Both the position numbers and the translations under genes were made by a program. A stretch of 64,000 nt of DNA from Phytophthora hibernalis (taxonomy: Eukaryota > Oomycota > Peronosporomycetes > Peronosporales > Peronosporaceae): NCBI GenBank assembly GCA_012656075.1, contig JAAKBF010000042.1, positions 1-64,000 on the forward strand, given 5' to 3'. This document shows positions 33,493-43,988 of the stretch, in pieces (within the stretch, counting starts at the first letter, position 1; every line of letters starts with the position of its first letter). Under the pieces are notes generated by a model that worked only from the letters and a program-made list of their open reading frames with translations, had not been told where the DNA came from and ran no database searches.

Positions 33493-33808
33493 TACGCCTG
33501 CGGTTTGAAGCCCGTGTGCGAAGCGCGCGGGTGAAACCCAGGACCCAGCAGTGTTTTACTGTCAAGCGGAGGCTAAGCGTGGAGTCGTAGCGGGCTTAGG
33601 GTTCATAGAGATGGGAACCACGTGAGTCGAGCGTTGCAAGTACGCCTGCGGTTTGAAGTCCGTGTGCGCAGCGCGCGGGTGAAACCCAGGACCCAGCAGT
33701 GCTTTACTGTCAAGTGGAGGCGAAGCGTGGAGTCGTAGTGGGCATAGGGTTCATGGAGATGGACACCACGTGAGACGAGCGTAGCGAGTACGCCTGCGGT
33801 TTGAAGTC
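33493..33808 (+). repeat. 148 bp tandem repeat, two units plus partial third
   Basis: TACGCCTGCGGTTTGAAG starts at 33493, 33641 and 33789, giving a period of 148 bp. The third copy is cut short at about 33808. Units contain GGGTGAAACCCAGGACCCAG and a GGCGAAGCGTGGAGTCGTAG-like part that recurs at 44.14-44.19 kb. Related sequence also lies in the arms of the palindrome at 48 kb. GGTTTGAAGCCC faintly resembles a tRNA B box, which is too weak for a SINE call. Confidence 0.85.
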
Positions 33809-33810
33809 CT

Positions 33811-34994
33811 CGAAGCCGATCTCGACGAAGAAGAAAGGTCCTTCAACAACATTGGAGCGTCTCTGAAGAAGTTCGCGGCAAAGCACACGCCCCTCACAAA
33901 ATCCTGGTGGAAGCTAGAAAGGCCAGGAAAATTGCGGAGGCGAATAAGCGTGCGGAGCGCAACTACGAGAATTTAGTTGATGCTGGAGGTGTACTGCGCA
34001 CGGATGTATAGATGCCCACAGCTCAACTACGTGTGGATTGGAGGTATTCGTACCCAGTACATATCGTAACGTTACAACCTCGCTCAAGCCCGAGTTAATA
34101 CATTCACCTTCTTCTAACCTTGATCTATGCTTGACGAGCTGGCGTTTGCTATTGAAAACTCTGTGCTCGCACCCGAGTAGATCTTTCTTCACCGACGGAC
34201 CTGCCATCGACAGCATTTGCTCTGGAACGTGGTAGCTATTACAACGCGCCAGAAGAGCTTGATTGAAGACGAACAAATTTCCATATTACCCCCGTTTCGG
34301 TTGTATAGTACCCGATCGCTGGGTCTCTGCTTCATCGGACTTCTCGAAATTTCAAATGGTGAATGGCCTCTAACGCAGTCCGAGCTGCACCGGGGAGTTG
34401 TTTCAAAGGTCTGGAGCTCACCATACCATGCAGCGACTTAAATAAAGCCTACTGTCTTGCACTCGTTGTGCGATGCTCCGAGAAGACTCGGTCTCCGGCA
34501 TGCGTATTCGACGGAATTTGACGTTTGCTGCCTCATTTTCTGCAGCAACTTTTTCGCCCGTTCGATCGCTTTCCCTCAAATTCAAGCACGACTAGAAACT
34601 CCCTACTAAAAAGATGAGGGGAAGTGGAGCTCTGGTACTTGATTGTCGGTGGAGGGAGGGGGCAAGAGGAATTTGGTCTTCGTAAACCCAGGTGACGACG
34701 TCTCAGCTATAGTGAGGGAGATCAAAGATGATGACGATGCCATGGACGACGTTGATCTTGATGAATCCAGCTATTTATCGCCAAACAAGAGGACGGACAG
34801 TGGATTTCTATGGACGCGGATGTGGTGCAGGCGCTGATGGAGGGGAAGAGGAGACTGTCGACAAATTTTGTGTGTCAGCACTAAGCCCAAACGCTAATGT
34901 GGACCAGTACTTTCGTTTGGCTCAATTGGGCAACCGCAAGCTTCACTTGCGGGTGAAAGTATGCTACCTGATGACCTTGGACGAACGACTGGAC
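33811..34994. other. Intergenic with ORF remnants upstream of the CRN gene
   Basis: At 33815-34010 short frames read DLDEEERSFNNIGASLKKFA and KILVEARKARKIAEANKRAE before a stop; they look like the end of a lost coding sequence whose family I do not recognise. At 34643-34990 an acidic stretch (IKDDDDAMDDVDLDESSYLS) and LSPNANVDQYFRLAQLGNRK run into the CRN frame with one frame change. They may be an extended N-terminus or an unrelated relic. Confidence 0.4.
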
Positions 34995-37328
34995 ATGGAG
35001 ATCAGAGACGATGAGTTGCAACTATGGTGCGTAATTGTTGGAGACAGGCACGCCACATCGTTCGGTGCGGTTATCAAGAAGTCGGACAGCGTCTACGACC
35101 TCCAGCGTCTACTGAAAATGGAGCAGTTCGACGACGTGCTAGATATACGTGCCAGTACGTTGGACCTCTACCTCGCCAAAGACGACAAGGGGCAATGGCT
35201 AGACGACTCTGCTGACATAGATCAAGTAATTGATGGAAATCGGACAGCTTTGAGCCGCTGGCTCCGTGAAAAACTAGACCCACTTCGCACGATCGCAGAA
35301 AATGTTCACCCTTATCAAGAAGACAAAATCCATGTGATAGTGCTCACACCAGTAAGGTTTGAGATGGAGGAAGAGGAGCACCACGAGAAGTTCTCAACAT
35401 TGTGTCTCGAAACGGCAAAAGCACTGGTGGACACACCGGAGGTAAGCGAGCTCGTATCAACCGTGCAAAACTTGAATTCGCTCGGCGCTGGAAGCCAACC
35501 AGTGATTCCTTTTATCCTCCTCGTGAGCTCATCGAGAATGGGCAAGACGCAGATGGCTTACAACTTGATGCTTCGTCCTGAACTCGATGTATTTTGCGTC
35601 GTGTGCGGGGAAGAATTAGAGCGTATGCGCTGGGCTTTCTTCCATCGGTCTAACTCTTTCATGCGTTGTGTGGAGAAAGACGTGCTGAAAGTCGGCGAGG
35701 CTGGAGTCTCGGATATGTTAATGCAGCCGGAGTTGCACACCTATGCGTTTATATTCGCTCTTGTGAACGATCTGTCTACCTTCAATGGGCCCAGAACGCG
35801 GGAAGAAGTTGTGGATGTGTTGAAAAAGCGGCAAGCTACAGGTAGACGCTGTGTGTTTTTCTCGATCAGTTTCCTGGCCTTGATAAAAGTGTGGGCGATG
35901 AGGACAAGATCAAGTGGATCCGAAAGGTTCGCTGCATCCGAAATGTTTTTCGCTCGTTCGGACTACCAGTCATTGTGAGTGAGTGCTACGAAACGAGTCA
36001 CTAAGGACCTGCTCCAGACAGCCATGAGGTCAAAACCAGGCGATGAGTTGTGGTGTATAGTGTTCCCGCTTCTTCCTCGTTTCCAGGATCCATCATTGAG
36101 CAGTCTGCGCGGCGACTTGCAAGCGATTATTAGTCACAGTAGACCTTTGTTCGCGAAAATGGCGGTCGATTATGTGCACTTGCATCCACTCGATGACAAA
36201 ATGGACTTGAAGGAGTACATGAATGGGATGGTTTCAACAATTGGCGGAACTTTGGCTGGCGGGACCAGATACTTTTACGAGTTTGATGAAAGCCATGTGC
36301 GAATGTTCCTTGCGGGTAGCTATTGTACGCACGATGATTCCAGCCATCTTCCGATCGGAGACTTTTCTTGTCTCGACGAGCCGGAGGCATTCCAGCTGTG
36401 GCTTCGAGATTCGGATTGTCCAGTAAAGGACGAGAATGGGGCTGAACCGTGGCGGTGGCGCAGCGTGTTTCCGGGTCCGCGTGAAGAGGCCTTCCTGCAT
36501 CTGTGTTTGGGTCCCATCTACGGGGTTTATGACAACACGATTCAACCGATCTCATTCTACGAGGCCTATTTTGCCAGAGCAAACGAGAAAACCGATGTTG
36601 GTATGGCGGCGCTTGTTACAGGTGCGACTGTGATTGCTAGCCGTCAGAACGGGTTTGATGGGGTGTCGTTCGCAAACTTCTTCTCGGTCTTGCTATTTGA
36701 GCTGGGGATTATGAAGCCGCGTCATAAGCTGGTCAAGTTCCCGAAAAATGTGCTGAAGCTTGTGACTTCTCTGGTGGTGTCATTTCTAGCGCCGCTTACC
36801 GTAGCCTGGCCGGAATTTCTTGTCGAAACCACACTGAATTTGGGGACTCTTGTGCAAATCGACAACGCGGATGAAAACACGATGAACGTACGAACAGGTA
36901 CAATCTTCTTCCACTGCAATTTCAGCCGGCAATGTTTTACCACCGACGACCTGAAAGCATGCTTCGACCAGGTTCCTGTGGATTGTAACGTCGTCTTAGT
37001 TTTCGTGAGAGCGCTGCAGAGTCTGCAATCCTTCTTCAGGCAGCCAAAGCGTGCCCGAAAACGTAAAAGGAGATTTAGTGAGGCTACAACAAGATACCCA
37101 TGGTTGAATCGTGCAGTATTTTACCGCATAAATCGCCTCGATGCTGAAATTGGCACCGAAACGCGGCAACCTCACTCAAAACCTAAGACTGTGACGATTG
37201 AGCACATTGCAAACAATTGTTATAGTGTCACATGCAAAGGTGACCACGTTTGCAAGCATGTTGACAAGTTTTTTTGTGGAAATCGCTGGTGTGGCGCAAG
37301 CTTGAACAAGTTGCGTCTAACGCAATGA
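34995..37328 (+). CDS. Crinkler (CRN) family effector with P-loop NTPase region (frame-broken)
   Basis: From the ATG at 34995 the protein begins MEIRDDELQLWCVIVGDRHA, the CRN ubiquitin-like N-terminal fold. LDLYLAK lies at residues 56-62 (variant of LxLFLAK) and HVIVLTP at 113-119 (the HVLVxxP boundary). Next is a P-loop NTPase region with Walker A SSSRMGKTQ near residues 178-186. The C-terminal region after about 35980 is long, with many aromatic residues and a basic QPKRARKRKRRF cluster, a possible nuclear localisation signal, then a Cys-rich end. CRNs act inside host cells, often in the nucleus. No classical signal peptide is visible at this start. The frame changes near 35863 and back near 35975. 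It is not possible to say whether the gene is active. Confidence 0.8.
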
Positions 37329-37584
37329 GGGAGCATTCAAGCGATAAAATCCTAGGTCATTCGTTTCACACTCCGTAACCTCTGTCCCAGAATAGTTGCC
37401 TTTCTCACACGTCACAGACGGCCGAATCAGTCTCACTTGGCGTTTGTATTGCGCTACAAACTCCCAGTCTTTCTCCGCGACCACTCACGCGTCCGCCCCT
37501 TCCAGGCGCAGCGCTCTGCGGCCTTGCGTCTCCCTCCTCCCGCAGCGCACCCCGCGGCCAGATTTTTGATACTGTCGAGTAAAC

Positions 37585-38544
37585 ATGCCAACGCAGGCCC
37601 CGGAGATGCGCGCTTTCGGCCGCGAGCTCGGGCGCGCGCGCACCATCCTCATCAAGATCGGCACCGAAATCGTGCACTCGCCCGAGGGGCTGCTGGCCAT
37701 GGGGCAGATCGGCAACATCGTGGAGCAGATCGCGGCGCTGCACATGCGCGGCCACAACATCATACTGGTGTCCAGCGGTTCTGTATCCATTGGCAAGATG
37801 GTGCTGCACCGCCAGTACCTTCTGTCCGGCTCCATGCAGTCCCACCTCGGGGGACAGGTGGACGACAACGTCCACTTCTACGAAAAGGCGTGTGCTGCAG
37901 CTGGCCAGAGTGGACTGCAGAGTCTCTACGAGATGCTCTTCTCCCAGTACCACTTGGCCTGTTCCCAGGTGCTGGCGTCTGACGCGGACTTCAGAGAACC
38001 TCAAGTGCGGACCAATTTGCAACGCACTGTACGCGCACTGCTGGATGTGGGTATCATCCCTGTCATCAACGAGAACGACGTCATCACGCGCCGCACGACG
38101 CCGCTCATTAACGAGAACAAGATCGCGTGGGACAACGACTCGCTCGCCGCGCTCTTTGCGCAGGAGATGGGCGTGGACTTGATGGTGCTGCTGACAGATG
38201 TGGACGGCATCTTCACTGGCAACAAAGACCAAAGGACGCTCATTTCGAGGTTCCAGCGCGGGGATAAGCAGATAATTGCTGCCGACAGCCGCGTCGGAGT
38301 CATGGGACAGCAGGACAAGCTCCACTCGTGCATCCGTGCAGTGGATAGCGGTGACGTGCGCGCTGCAGTAGTGGCCAAGGCGGGGCAAGGAGTCTTGCTA
38401 CGTATCGTCAACGGCGAACGTGTCGGAACGCTCTTTGTGGCGGACGGAGAGCCTATTGGCGACGCGGAGGTGGAGGAGCAGCATATCGACCCACTCTACT
38501 CGGGTATCGCGCCACAAGCTCGGAATCCCAAGAGCAAGTTGTAG
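37585..38544 (+). CDS. Glutamate 5-kinase
   Basis: 319 residues, intact. Amino-acid kinase fold: ILIKIGTEIVHS (ATP site), IILVSSGSVSIGK, INENDVITRR, WDNDSLAALFAQEMG and LLTDVDGIFTGN are the conserved G5K signatures. The enzyme phosphorylates glutamate as the first step of proline synthesis. It is monofunctional: the protein ends soon after the kinase domain, without the PUA domain of long bacterial ProB and without the reductase half of plant/animal P5CS. The first ATG (MPTQAPEMRAFGREL) is used. The gene is GC-rich with no intron and lies 266 bp upstream of a prolyl 4-hydroxylase on the same strand. Confidence 0.93.
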   Translation: MPTQAPEMRAFGRELGRARTILIKIGTEIVHSPEGLLAMGQIGNIVEQIAALHMRGHNIILVSSGSVSIGKMVLHRQYLLSGSMQSHLGGQVDDNVHFYEKACAAAGQSGLQSLYEMLFSQYHLACSQVLASDADFREPQVRTNLQRTVRALLDVGIIPVINENDVITRRTTPLINENKIAWDNDSLAALFAQEMGVDLMVLLTDVDGIFTGNKDQRTLISRFQRGDKQIIAADSRVGVMGQQDKLHSCIRAVDSGDVRAAVVAKAGQGVLLRIVNGERVGTLFVADGEPIGDAEVEEQHIDPLYSGIAPQARNPKSKL

Positions 38545-38653
38545 ACGGGAGCTGAACCTGGGCTCTAGTGGACATTCTACCCGTATGTACTTGTACTTTG
38601 TTTCTTGCTGGAAGTAAGGTACCCTTTTTAATTGAAGTTTGAAAAACTTTGCT

Positions 38654-38719
38654 ACAGACAACAACAACAAGCAAAGTTTTTAAAGCAAAGATTAAAAAAC
38701 TTTGCTTGTTGTTGTCTGT
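38654..38719. repeat. Inverted repeat between glutamate 5-kinase and prolyl 4-hydroxylase
   Basis: ACAGACAACAACAACAAGC... (38654-38682) pairs with ...GCTTGTTGTTGTCTGT (38693-38719) through the AAAGTTTTT part. The left arm has one extra AAC triplet; the loop is about 10 bases. It lies 110 bp after the kinase stop and about 90 bp before the hydroxylase ATG. Confidence 0.85.
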
Positions 38720-38810
38720 AAATGGCACCACGCAACATAATAATTACTGCACTGTACGCAGTTTTACGGGTTTGATAAACGGCATCGTACGGTCGCAATT
38801 CACGATCGTC

Positions 38811-40163
38811 ATGCCGCCCAAAACGTCGCCTGAAGCCGCTCCGGCGTCACGTTCCCTGCCTTGGATGTCTGTATTGGTTGGGTTGATTGCTGTAATTGTT
38901 GCGGGACTGGCGATTGTGGACCCTTCGGAGGTACTACACCTGGTGTCATCGTATGGGGGTGTCTCGTTCAACGAGACACTTGACTGTACTCAAGCCGATC
39001 AATTTTTGACGGAGGAGGTACCGGTGAAAGGATTCCACGTCTTGTGTATCAAGAAAGGGCAGGCGGGAGAGACGTAAGTGGACGATTTTGGTCTATTTTG
39101 AATTTGTGCTAAAGCTGTATGTGGACACTTTGACGTAGGTTGGACATAACGGCGTACAAAGACGGAAACGCGCCGTGGTTCAAGACCCAGAGTTCGTTGG
39201 AGTTTGGACACTTGAAGACGCAGTTGGAGACGCTGCTGGACATTGAAGGACCCAAGGACGAAGTTGCTATCAAATACAAGCAGCCGTACGCGTTCTTCAC
39301 GCCTGAAGGAAAGAGGCTGGAGGAGCTGGACCAAGTGGTGGACCAGATTGTCTTCCTCTTTGAAGGAGGACAGTTTATCTGGCCCGGTATTCGCATCGGA
39401 TACAAGAGTACGTTGGTGAATTTTACGTGTACTTGGTACCATGGTGACGGTAACTAACTGTGTATTTTGCAGCTGTGGTGAAGGATGTTACTGGTAAGGG
39501 CGACGTGGTGCTGGAGACGCTGAGTTTGATTCCGCTTGTGTTTAGCGTGGAGGAGTTCTTGAAGGACGAAGAGATCGATGTGATCATGGGGTTGTCGTTG
39601 GAACATCTGAAGCCGTCGACTGTGACGCTAATGGACGGCCATGAAAACCGAGCGTCCACGGACTGGCGCACGAGCACGACGTATTTTTTGTCGTCCGAGA
39701 AGGATCCGGTGCTGGACGAGATTGATCAGCGAGTGGCTGACCTGACGAAGGTTTCCATTGACAACCAAGAAGACGTGCAGGTGCTTCGCTACGAAGAGAC
39801 TCAGAAATACGACCATCATACCGACTATTTTCCTGTGGAGCACCACAAGAACTCATCGCAAGTGCTGGAGAGTATTGACTACGGCTACAAAAACCGCATG
39901 ATCACAGTGTTTTGGTACATGTCGGACGTGGAGAAGGGTGGACACACGATATTTCCGCGAGCTGGCGGCGCTCCTCGTCCTATTTCGATGAAAGACTGCA
40001 CCAGGGGGCTGAAGGTCCCCCAAAGAAGCGCAAAGTCATCGTTTTCTACAGTATGCTGCCAAATGGAGAGGGAGACCCGATGAGTCTACACGGGGGCTGC
40101 CCTGTGACAGAAGGGATCAAGTATTCTGGTAACAAATGGGTATGGAACAAGGCAAGGTTCTAA
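38811..40163 (+). CDS. Membrane-anchored prolyl 4-hydroxylase (2OG-Fe(II) dioxygenase), three exons
   Basis: Exons 38811-39073, 39139-39407 and 39473-40163, about 407 residues. Residues 19-36 (MSVLVGLIAVIVAGLAIV) form a single N-terminal membrane anchor, as in type II ER prolyl hydroxylases. The catalytic domain has YDHHTDYFP (HxD iron ligands), GGHTIFPRAG, SLHGGCPVTEG (distal His) and KYSGNKWVW (Lys for 2-oxoglutarate), the classical P4H layout. It hydroxylates prolines of secretory proteins. Near 40015, in GGTCCCCCAAAG, the frame changes by one base; the downstream frame (PPKKRKVIVFYSMLPNGEGD) completes the domain. This is probably an extra or missing C in the run. Confidence 0.88.
39074..39138 (+). 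other. Intron 1 of prolyl 4-hydroxylase (65 bp)
   Basis: Begins GTAAGT and ends GACGTAG. Splicing joins GAGAC to GTTGGAC, giving ETLDITAYKDG in frame. Confidence 0.85.
39408..39472 (+). other. Intron 2 of prolyl 4-hydroxylase (65 bp)
   Basis: Begins GTACGT, has a branch-like TAACTAAC and ends TTTTGCAG. Splicing gives GYKTVVKDVTGKG in frame. Confidence 0.85.
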
Positions 40164-40735
40164 GATGCAAGGAGGAAAGGATAAATGTCCAGGAAAATGT
40201 GGGAATTTGAGTTTGGCCAGCACAGTTTTCTCGTTGCTTTTCTACTGAAAACCACTTTTCAATGGGTGTACATTCACGTTATCAACTAATGGCAACCTTT
40301 TTAGTTGTTGATGTACATATGCGTGCTAAAGGTACAACAACACGTTGGTTTGGACATGTGGGTAGGAAATGACGGAATCAATTTTGCGCAGCGATACATT
40401 GGCGCGAAACGAGTCGTTGGTTCCTTACATGTATGGCGGAGCGGATCCACTTCCAAGATCAGGTGTAAACGATCGTCTCTCGGTCCCCAGTGGATCCACA
40501 CAACACTTACGTGGGCCAGAGCTTCTGACACTTTGGATCAAACGCTTGTTGTTGTTTAGCTCACCATTCTGCGACGAAGAGGGTTGATCAAGATTTAACT
40601 CGTTGGCAGACACAGCGCTCTGTCTAAATGTGACCAAGTCATCTAATGTGCGGCTTCAGATAAAATCTACCGTATCATCCGTAGAAGTCTGTCGAAGAGG
40701 AACGCTCTGAGATCCGTGTGAAGTAACCCTGAATC
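40164..40735. other. Intergenic, convergent 3' ends
   Basis: Lies between the hydroxylase stop and the stop of the minus-strand RXLR-like gene. No gene or repeat recognised. Confidence 0.5.
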
Positions 40736-41398
40736 TCAGCTTGAACCCAATCCAAACATTGTACTCCAGTCGTAGGTAGCAACTGTCGTGATCAATCCTG
40801 CAGCTAGGACCAGCAGGAGTACGGCAAATGCGCTAGTTACCACCGTCTCCGTAAAGCTGAGCCCTTCTTTCGGGTGCTTGGAAACGAAAATTGCGCGGCC
40901 CTCACCTGTTCTCCAGTGAACTCGGTCGGATTCTTGCCCACGATAGAACTCAAACTACTCAGATCAGGATCCTTCCATCTTCTTCAATTTGCTGATATCA
41001 CCTTCTGTCATCGAGCGGCTTTTGATTTTACTGAGATCCAGGCTCTTGCCCGATGTCGTCTTCAATTTGCTGATATCAATCTTGTCTCCCGTGAAAGGCT
41101 TCATTTTTGTCAGATCGGCCCTCTTTCCCAAACTGGTCTGGAGCTTGGACAAATTGGGTGTCTTGCTGAAAAACGACTTGATTTTGGCGAAATTTAACGC
41201 TCTTTCTCCGTCGTCTTCAGGTGACACGGTATTGGTCGGCGTATTAGTAGTGTCCTCTGCCTCCCTGAGATTATGGCGCGCGCTGTCAAACGAGTTCTCG
41301 CCAGGGCCGTTCTCGAGGTTTTGAGCTCGAATACTGTCGTGGGCAGTGGCGAAAGTGTTGAGGCACAACAGTAAAAGCGTGAAGTAACCCAGATGCAT
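40736..41398 (-). CDS. RXLR-like secreted effector with 13-residue tandem repeats and C-terminal membrane segment (frame-broken)
   Basis: From the ATG at 41398, residues 1-19 (MHLGYFTLLLLCLNTFATA) form a signal peptide. RHNL is at residues 41-44 (RXLR) and EDDGERA at 61-67 (dEER-like). From residue 69 to at least 133 there are five consecutive 13-residue repeats, starting at 69, 82, 95, 108 and 121, with a sixth at 134. Examples are NLSKLQTSLGKRA, DLTKMKPFTGDKI, DISKLKTTSGKSL and DLSKIKSRSMTEG. After a frame change near 40970, DLSSLSSIVGKNPTEF continues the pattern; then, in a second shifted frame, a membrane segment (TSAFAVLLLVLAAGLITTVA) and a short tail end at 40736. Paralogue of the gene at 28.7 kb. 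The host target is unknown. Confidence 0.8.
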
Positions 41399-41923
41399 TG
41401 TATCTTGCGTGGCCAGGTGATGTTTTCACGCTCTTAGTGATCGAAGGGGATTGCAAAATGAACTAATTGTAGGAGATTGAACGAGTATAATACATGACGG
41501 CACGGCCGATGCGCTGGCTTAAATAAAATCAGTGAGATGGGAGATCATTCAGTCTGTTTCTTCGCGCAACAAACGGATATCCTTGTTTAATAGTTGTATT
41601 TTTAAACAGTAATGCTATTAAAATAGCAGGCTTCTTCAAAAGGAACATTCTTGAAGAACCACGAAGATCTTGTTCGCGCAGCATTGCAGTCTGCAGATTT
41701 CATTTCTGCAGCAGGTCAGCTAACGTTAACTGCTGTTTGAATATGGGCATCTACATTCTGCATAATACTCTTTTCTTACAGCATTTTCGAGATCTCGGAT
41801 GACGATCTGCATAACGACAACTTGGATGGCCGAAGCTATTAATACAGTACATGTACACGCCTGCCTTCCTGTTGCACACGATTTGCAAGTTATCTGCGAC
41901 TGGTACTGTATGAATATTACAGA
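41399..41923. other. Intergenic, RXLR promoter side
   Basis: AT-rich; nothing recognised apart from being upstream of the RXLR-like gene. Confidence 0.45.
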
Positions 41924-42825
41924 CTAGCCGTTTGCCGCCGCTACGCGGCGGTGGGGCAATGGTTTGTCCCAGTTAAGAGGGCCGCCCCCTTCGCTTCACT
42001 CCACGGGGAGATTTTTCTACCCAGTCTCCAATACCCTGTATTGCGTTACCGTCTATTCCTTCTGGTGTTTCTTGCGGCGGCGGGGCTGCTGACGGCGACG
42101 GTGTCTGTGTCGGCGCCGTTCCCGGTCCTTGCGAGGCGGCACAATTGGTGTTCGTGGCGGGCCCATCGCGGCGACCACCAACTCCGCTCATTGCTGGTGC
42201 TGGTCTGGCAGTAGTTGGTTCGGAGCAGGCTCCGCGCGGTGCCAGTACACGTGGCGGCCGGGGCCGTTCGCGCACGCAACACAGCGACGGCCACCCGCCC
42301 GGGCACCTCCCACCGCAAACGCATCCCAGGAAAGGAGCGTTTCGCAGCAGGAGCACCGCCGCAGTTGCAGCCCGAGCCCGTCGACGTCTACGGCTGGCGG
42401 CACCACCCGGGCGCTGCAGGTTACGCAGGTGAAGGGATCCATTTGGCTTTTGTTTACATTTACACCTTTGAATTTCGGCTATGTACCATTTCATGTACAC
42501 CACATCAACCTAATGTAGCACACATCAAGTTCCTAAAGTTTGAGCCAATAAGGGGCCCTCGCTGAGCTCTGCTGAGCGATAAGCTACGTACTCCTAAGTA
42601 CGATTACATGTACACCACATCAATTAAATGTAATCCACACCAACTTACCGTAGTTTAGCCAATGAGGGCCTTCGCTGCGCTTGGCTGCTTGGAAGGCCGT
42701 TTTTCAGCCAATGAGGGCCCGCCTTCGGCGGCTAATTACTGTTTTTGCGAATCGGAGGCGCCGTCGCTATCCCTCGGCAGCTGGCGACAGACCAACTGAC
42801 CGGTTCGTCTATTAGTTGTTTATGA
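41924..42825 (-). mobile_element. Non-autonomous Helitron A
   Basis: On the minus strand the right end is a 7 bp stem hairpin (CCGCCGC/GCGGCGG, 41935-41951), a short linker and a terminal CTAG (41927-41924) followed by T, the classic Helitron 3' end. Its 5' end on the minus strand is TC at 42825-42824, beginning TCATAAACAACTAATAG and abutting the CTAG of the next element. The element is about 0.9 kb. It contains a Cys-rich ORF but no Rep or helicase. Confidence 0.65.
42188..42442 (-). CDS. Cys-rich zinc-finger-like ORF inside Helitron A
   Basis: 85 codons from the ATG at 42442. Cys pairs are spaced as a zinc-binding module: CVTC near residue 6, RRCSCCETLLSWDAF near 29, RRCVACANG near 52. A frame change would continue into Pro-rich and basic sequence with NAIQGIGDWVEKSPRG toward the element end. 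It could be the N-terminus of a Helitron protein or a captured host fragment; I cannot decide. Confidence 0.4.
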   Translation of the reverse strand: MDPFTCVTCSARVVPPAVDVDGLGLQLRRCSCCETLLSWDAFAVGGARAGGRRCVACANGPGRHVYWHRAEPAPNQLLPDQHQQ

Positions 42826-43988
42826 CTAGCCGTTTTCCGCCGCTACGCGGCGGTGGGTCAATGGTTTATCCCAGCTAAGTGGGCCGCCCCCTTCGCTTCG
42901 CTCCACGGGGCACCAATCATACTATCGTCTCTGATACTATCTCGTCTCTCAATTCAATAGTTCTTCCAATCGCTATACCAATCGTCCCTTTCTGCGTATC
43001 TATCAAACTATCGCCTCTCATACTTCCTCTCATCTCTGATACTATCGACTCTCGTACAGGTACTATCGTCCCACATCTTCCTATCGCATCTATGCTATCG
43101 TCTACGTCTCACGTCTATATATTACTATTACATATCGACAATATATCGTCTACGTATCGTCGCCTTTCGTCAATCTACCGTCTACCTATCGCTACGCATA
43201 CCGTCTCTCATAATATCGTCTCTTATATCGTCTACCTATCGTCTCGTATACTATCGTCTCTTATACTATCGACTCTTATACTATCGTCTCTTAACCTATC
43301 GTCTCTTATGTCTATCTATCATATATACATATCGTCTTGCAAACTATCTCATCTCTCTTACTATTATCTCATACATGTACTCTCGTCTCACATACTATCC
43401 TCTCTCAGCTATCGCCTTTCATACTATAGTCTCTCTAATATCGTCTCACATACTATTTCGTCTATACCTTTCGTTTATTTGGTTTAAGTATGGCATTCGC
43501 ACATTTAAATGTCGGCTATGTACGAATACATGTACACCACATCGATTTAACGTAGCACACATCAACGTTCTTTAGTTTTATCCAATGAGGGGCCTTCGCT
43601 GGGCTCTGCTGAGCGAAAAGTTACATACTCCTAAGTACGATTACATTTAAACCACATCAATTTAATGTAATCCACATCAAGTTACCGTAGTTTTAGCCAA
43701 AGAGGGCCTTCGCTGCGCTCGGCTGAGCGATAATTTACGTACTCCTAAGTACGATTACATGTACATCACATCAATGTTATGTTATCCACACCAACTTACC
43801 GTAATTTTAGCCAATAAGGGGCTTTCGCTGCGCTCGGCTGCTTGGAAGGCCGTTTTTATGCCAATGAGGGCCCGCCTTCGGCGGCTAGCTACGGTTTTTT
43901 GCGAATCGGAGCTGCCGTCGCTATCGCTCGGCAGCGGCGACGGACGTGACGGACAGACGGACAGACAGGTTCGTCTACTAGTTGTTTA
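42826..43988 (-). mobile_element. Non-autonomous Helitron B
   Basis: Minus-strand 3' end: stem CCGCCGC/GCGGCGG (42837-42853), linker AAAACGG, then CTAG (42829-42826). Its body holds the pyrimidine-rich repeat tract and blocks similar to Helitron A (for example GAGGGCCTTCGCTGCGCT, CTCCTAAGTACGATTACATG). Its 5' region reads TAAACAACTAGTAGACGAAC, like the 5' end of A but lacking TCA, as if Helitron C inserted between that A and T. Confidence 0.6.
42910..43480. repeat. Degenerate pyrimidine-rich repeat (ACTATCGTCTCT-like)
   Basis: About 570 bp of imperfect short units built on TATCGTCTC/CATACTATCGTC. It encodes long Ser/Ile/Leu-rich open frames that are not genes. Confidence 0.85.

Noticed and set aside
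33493..33808. tRNA-derived SINE, from GGTTTGAAGCCC resembling a B box
   Set aside because: No matching A box at the right distance and no A-rich or simple 3' tail, so the match is probably chance.
42910..43480. Long open frame at 42879-43487 (202 codons) as a gene
   Set aside because: It is a translation of degenerate TATCGTCTC repeats, Ser/Ile/Leu-rich in every frame, with no domain.
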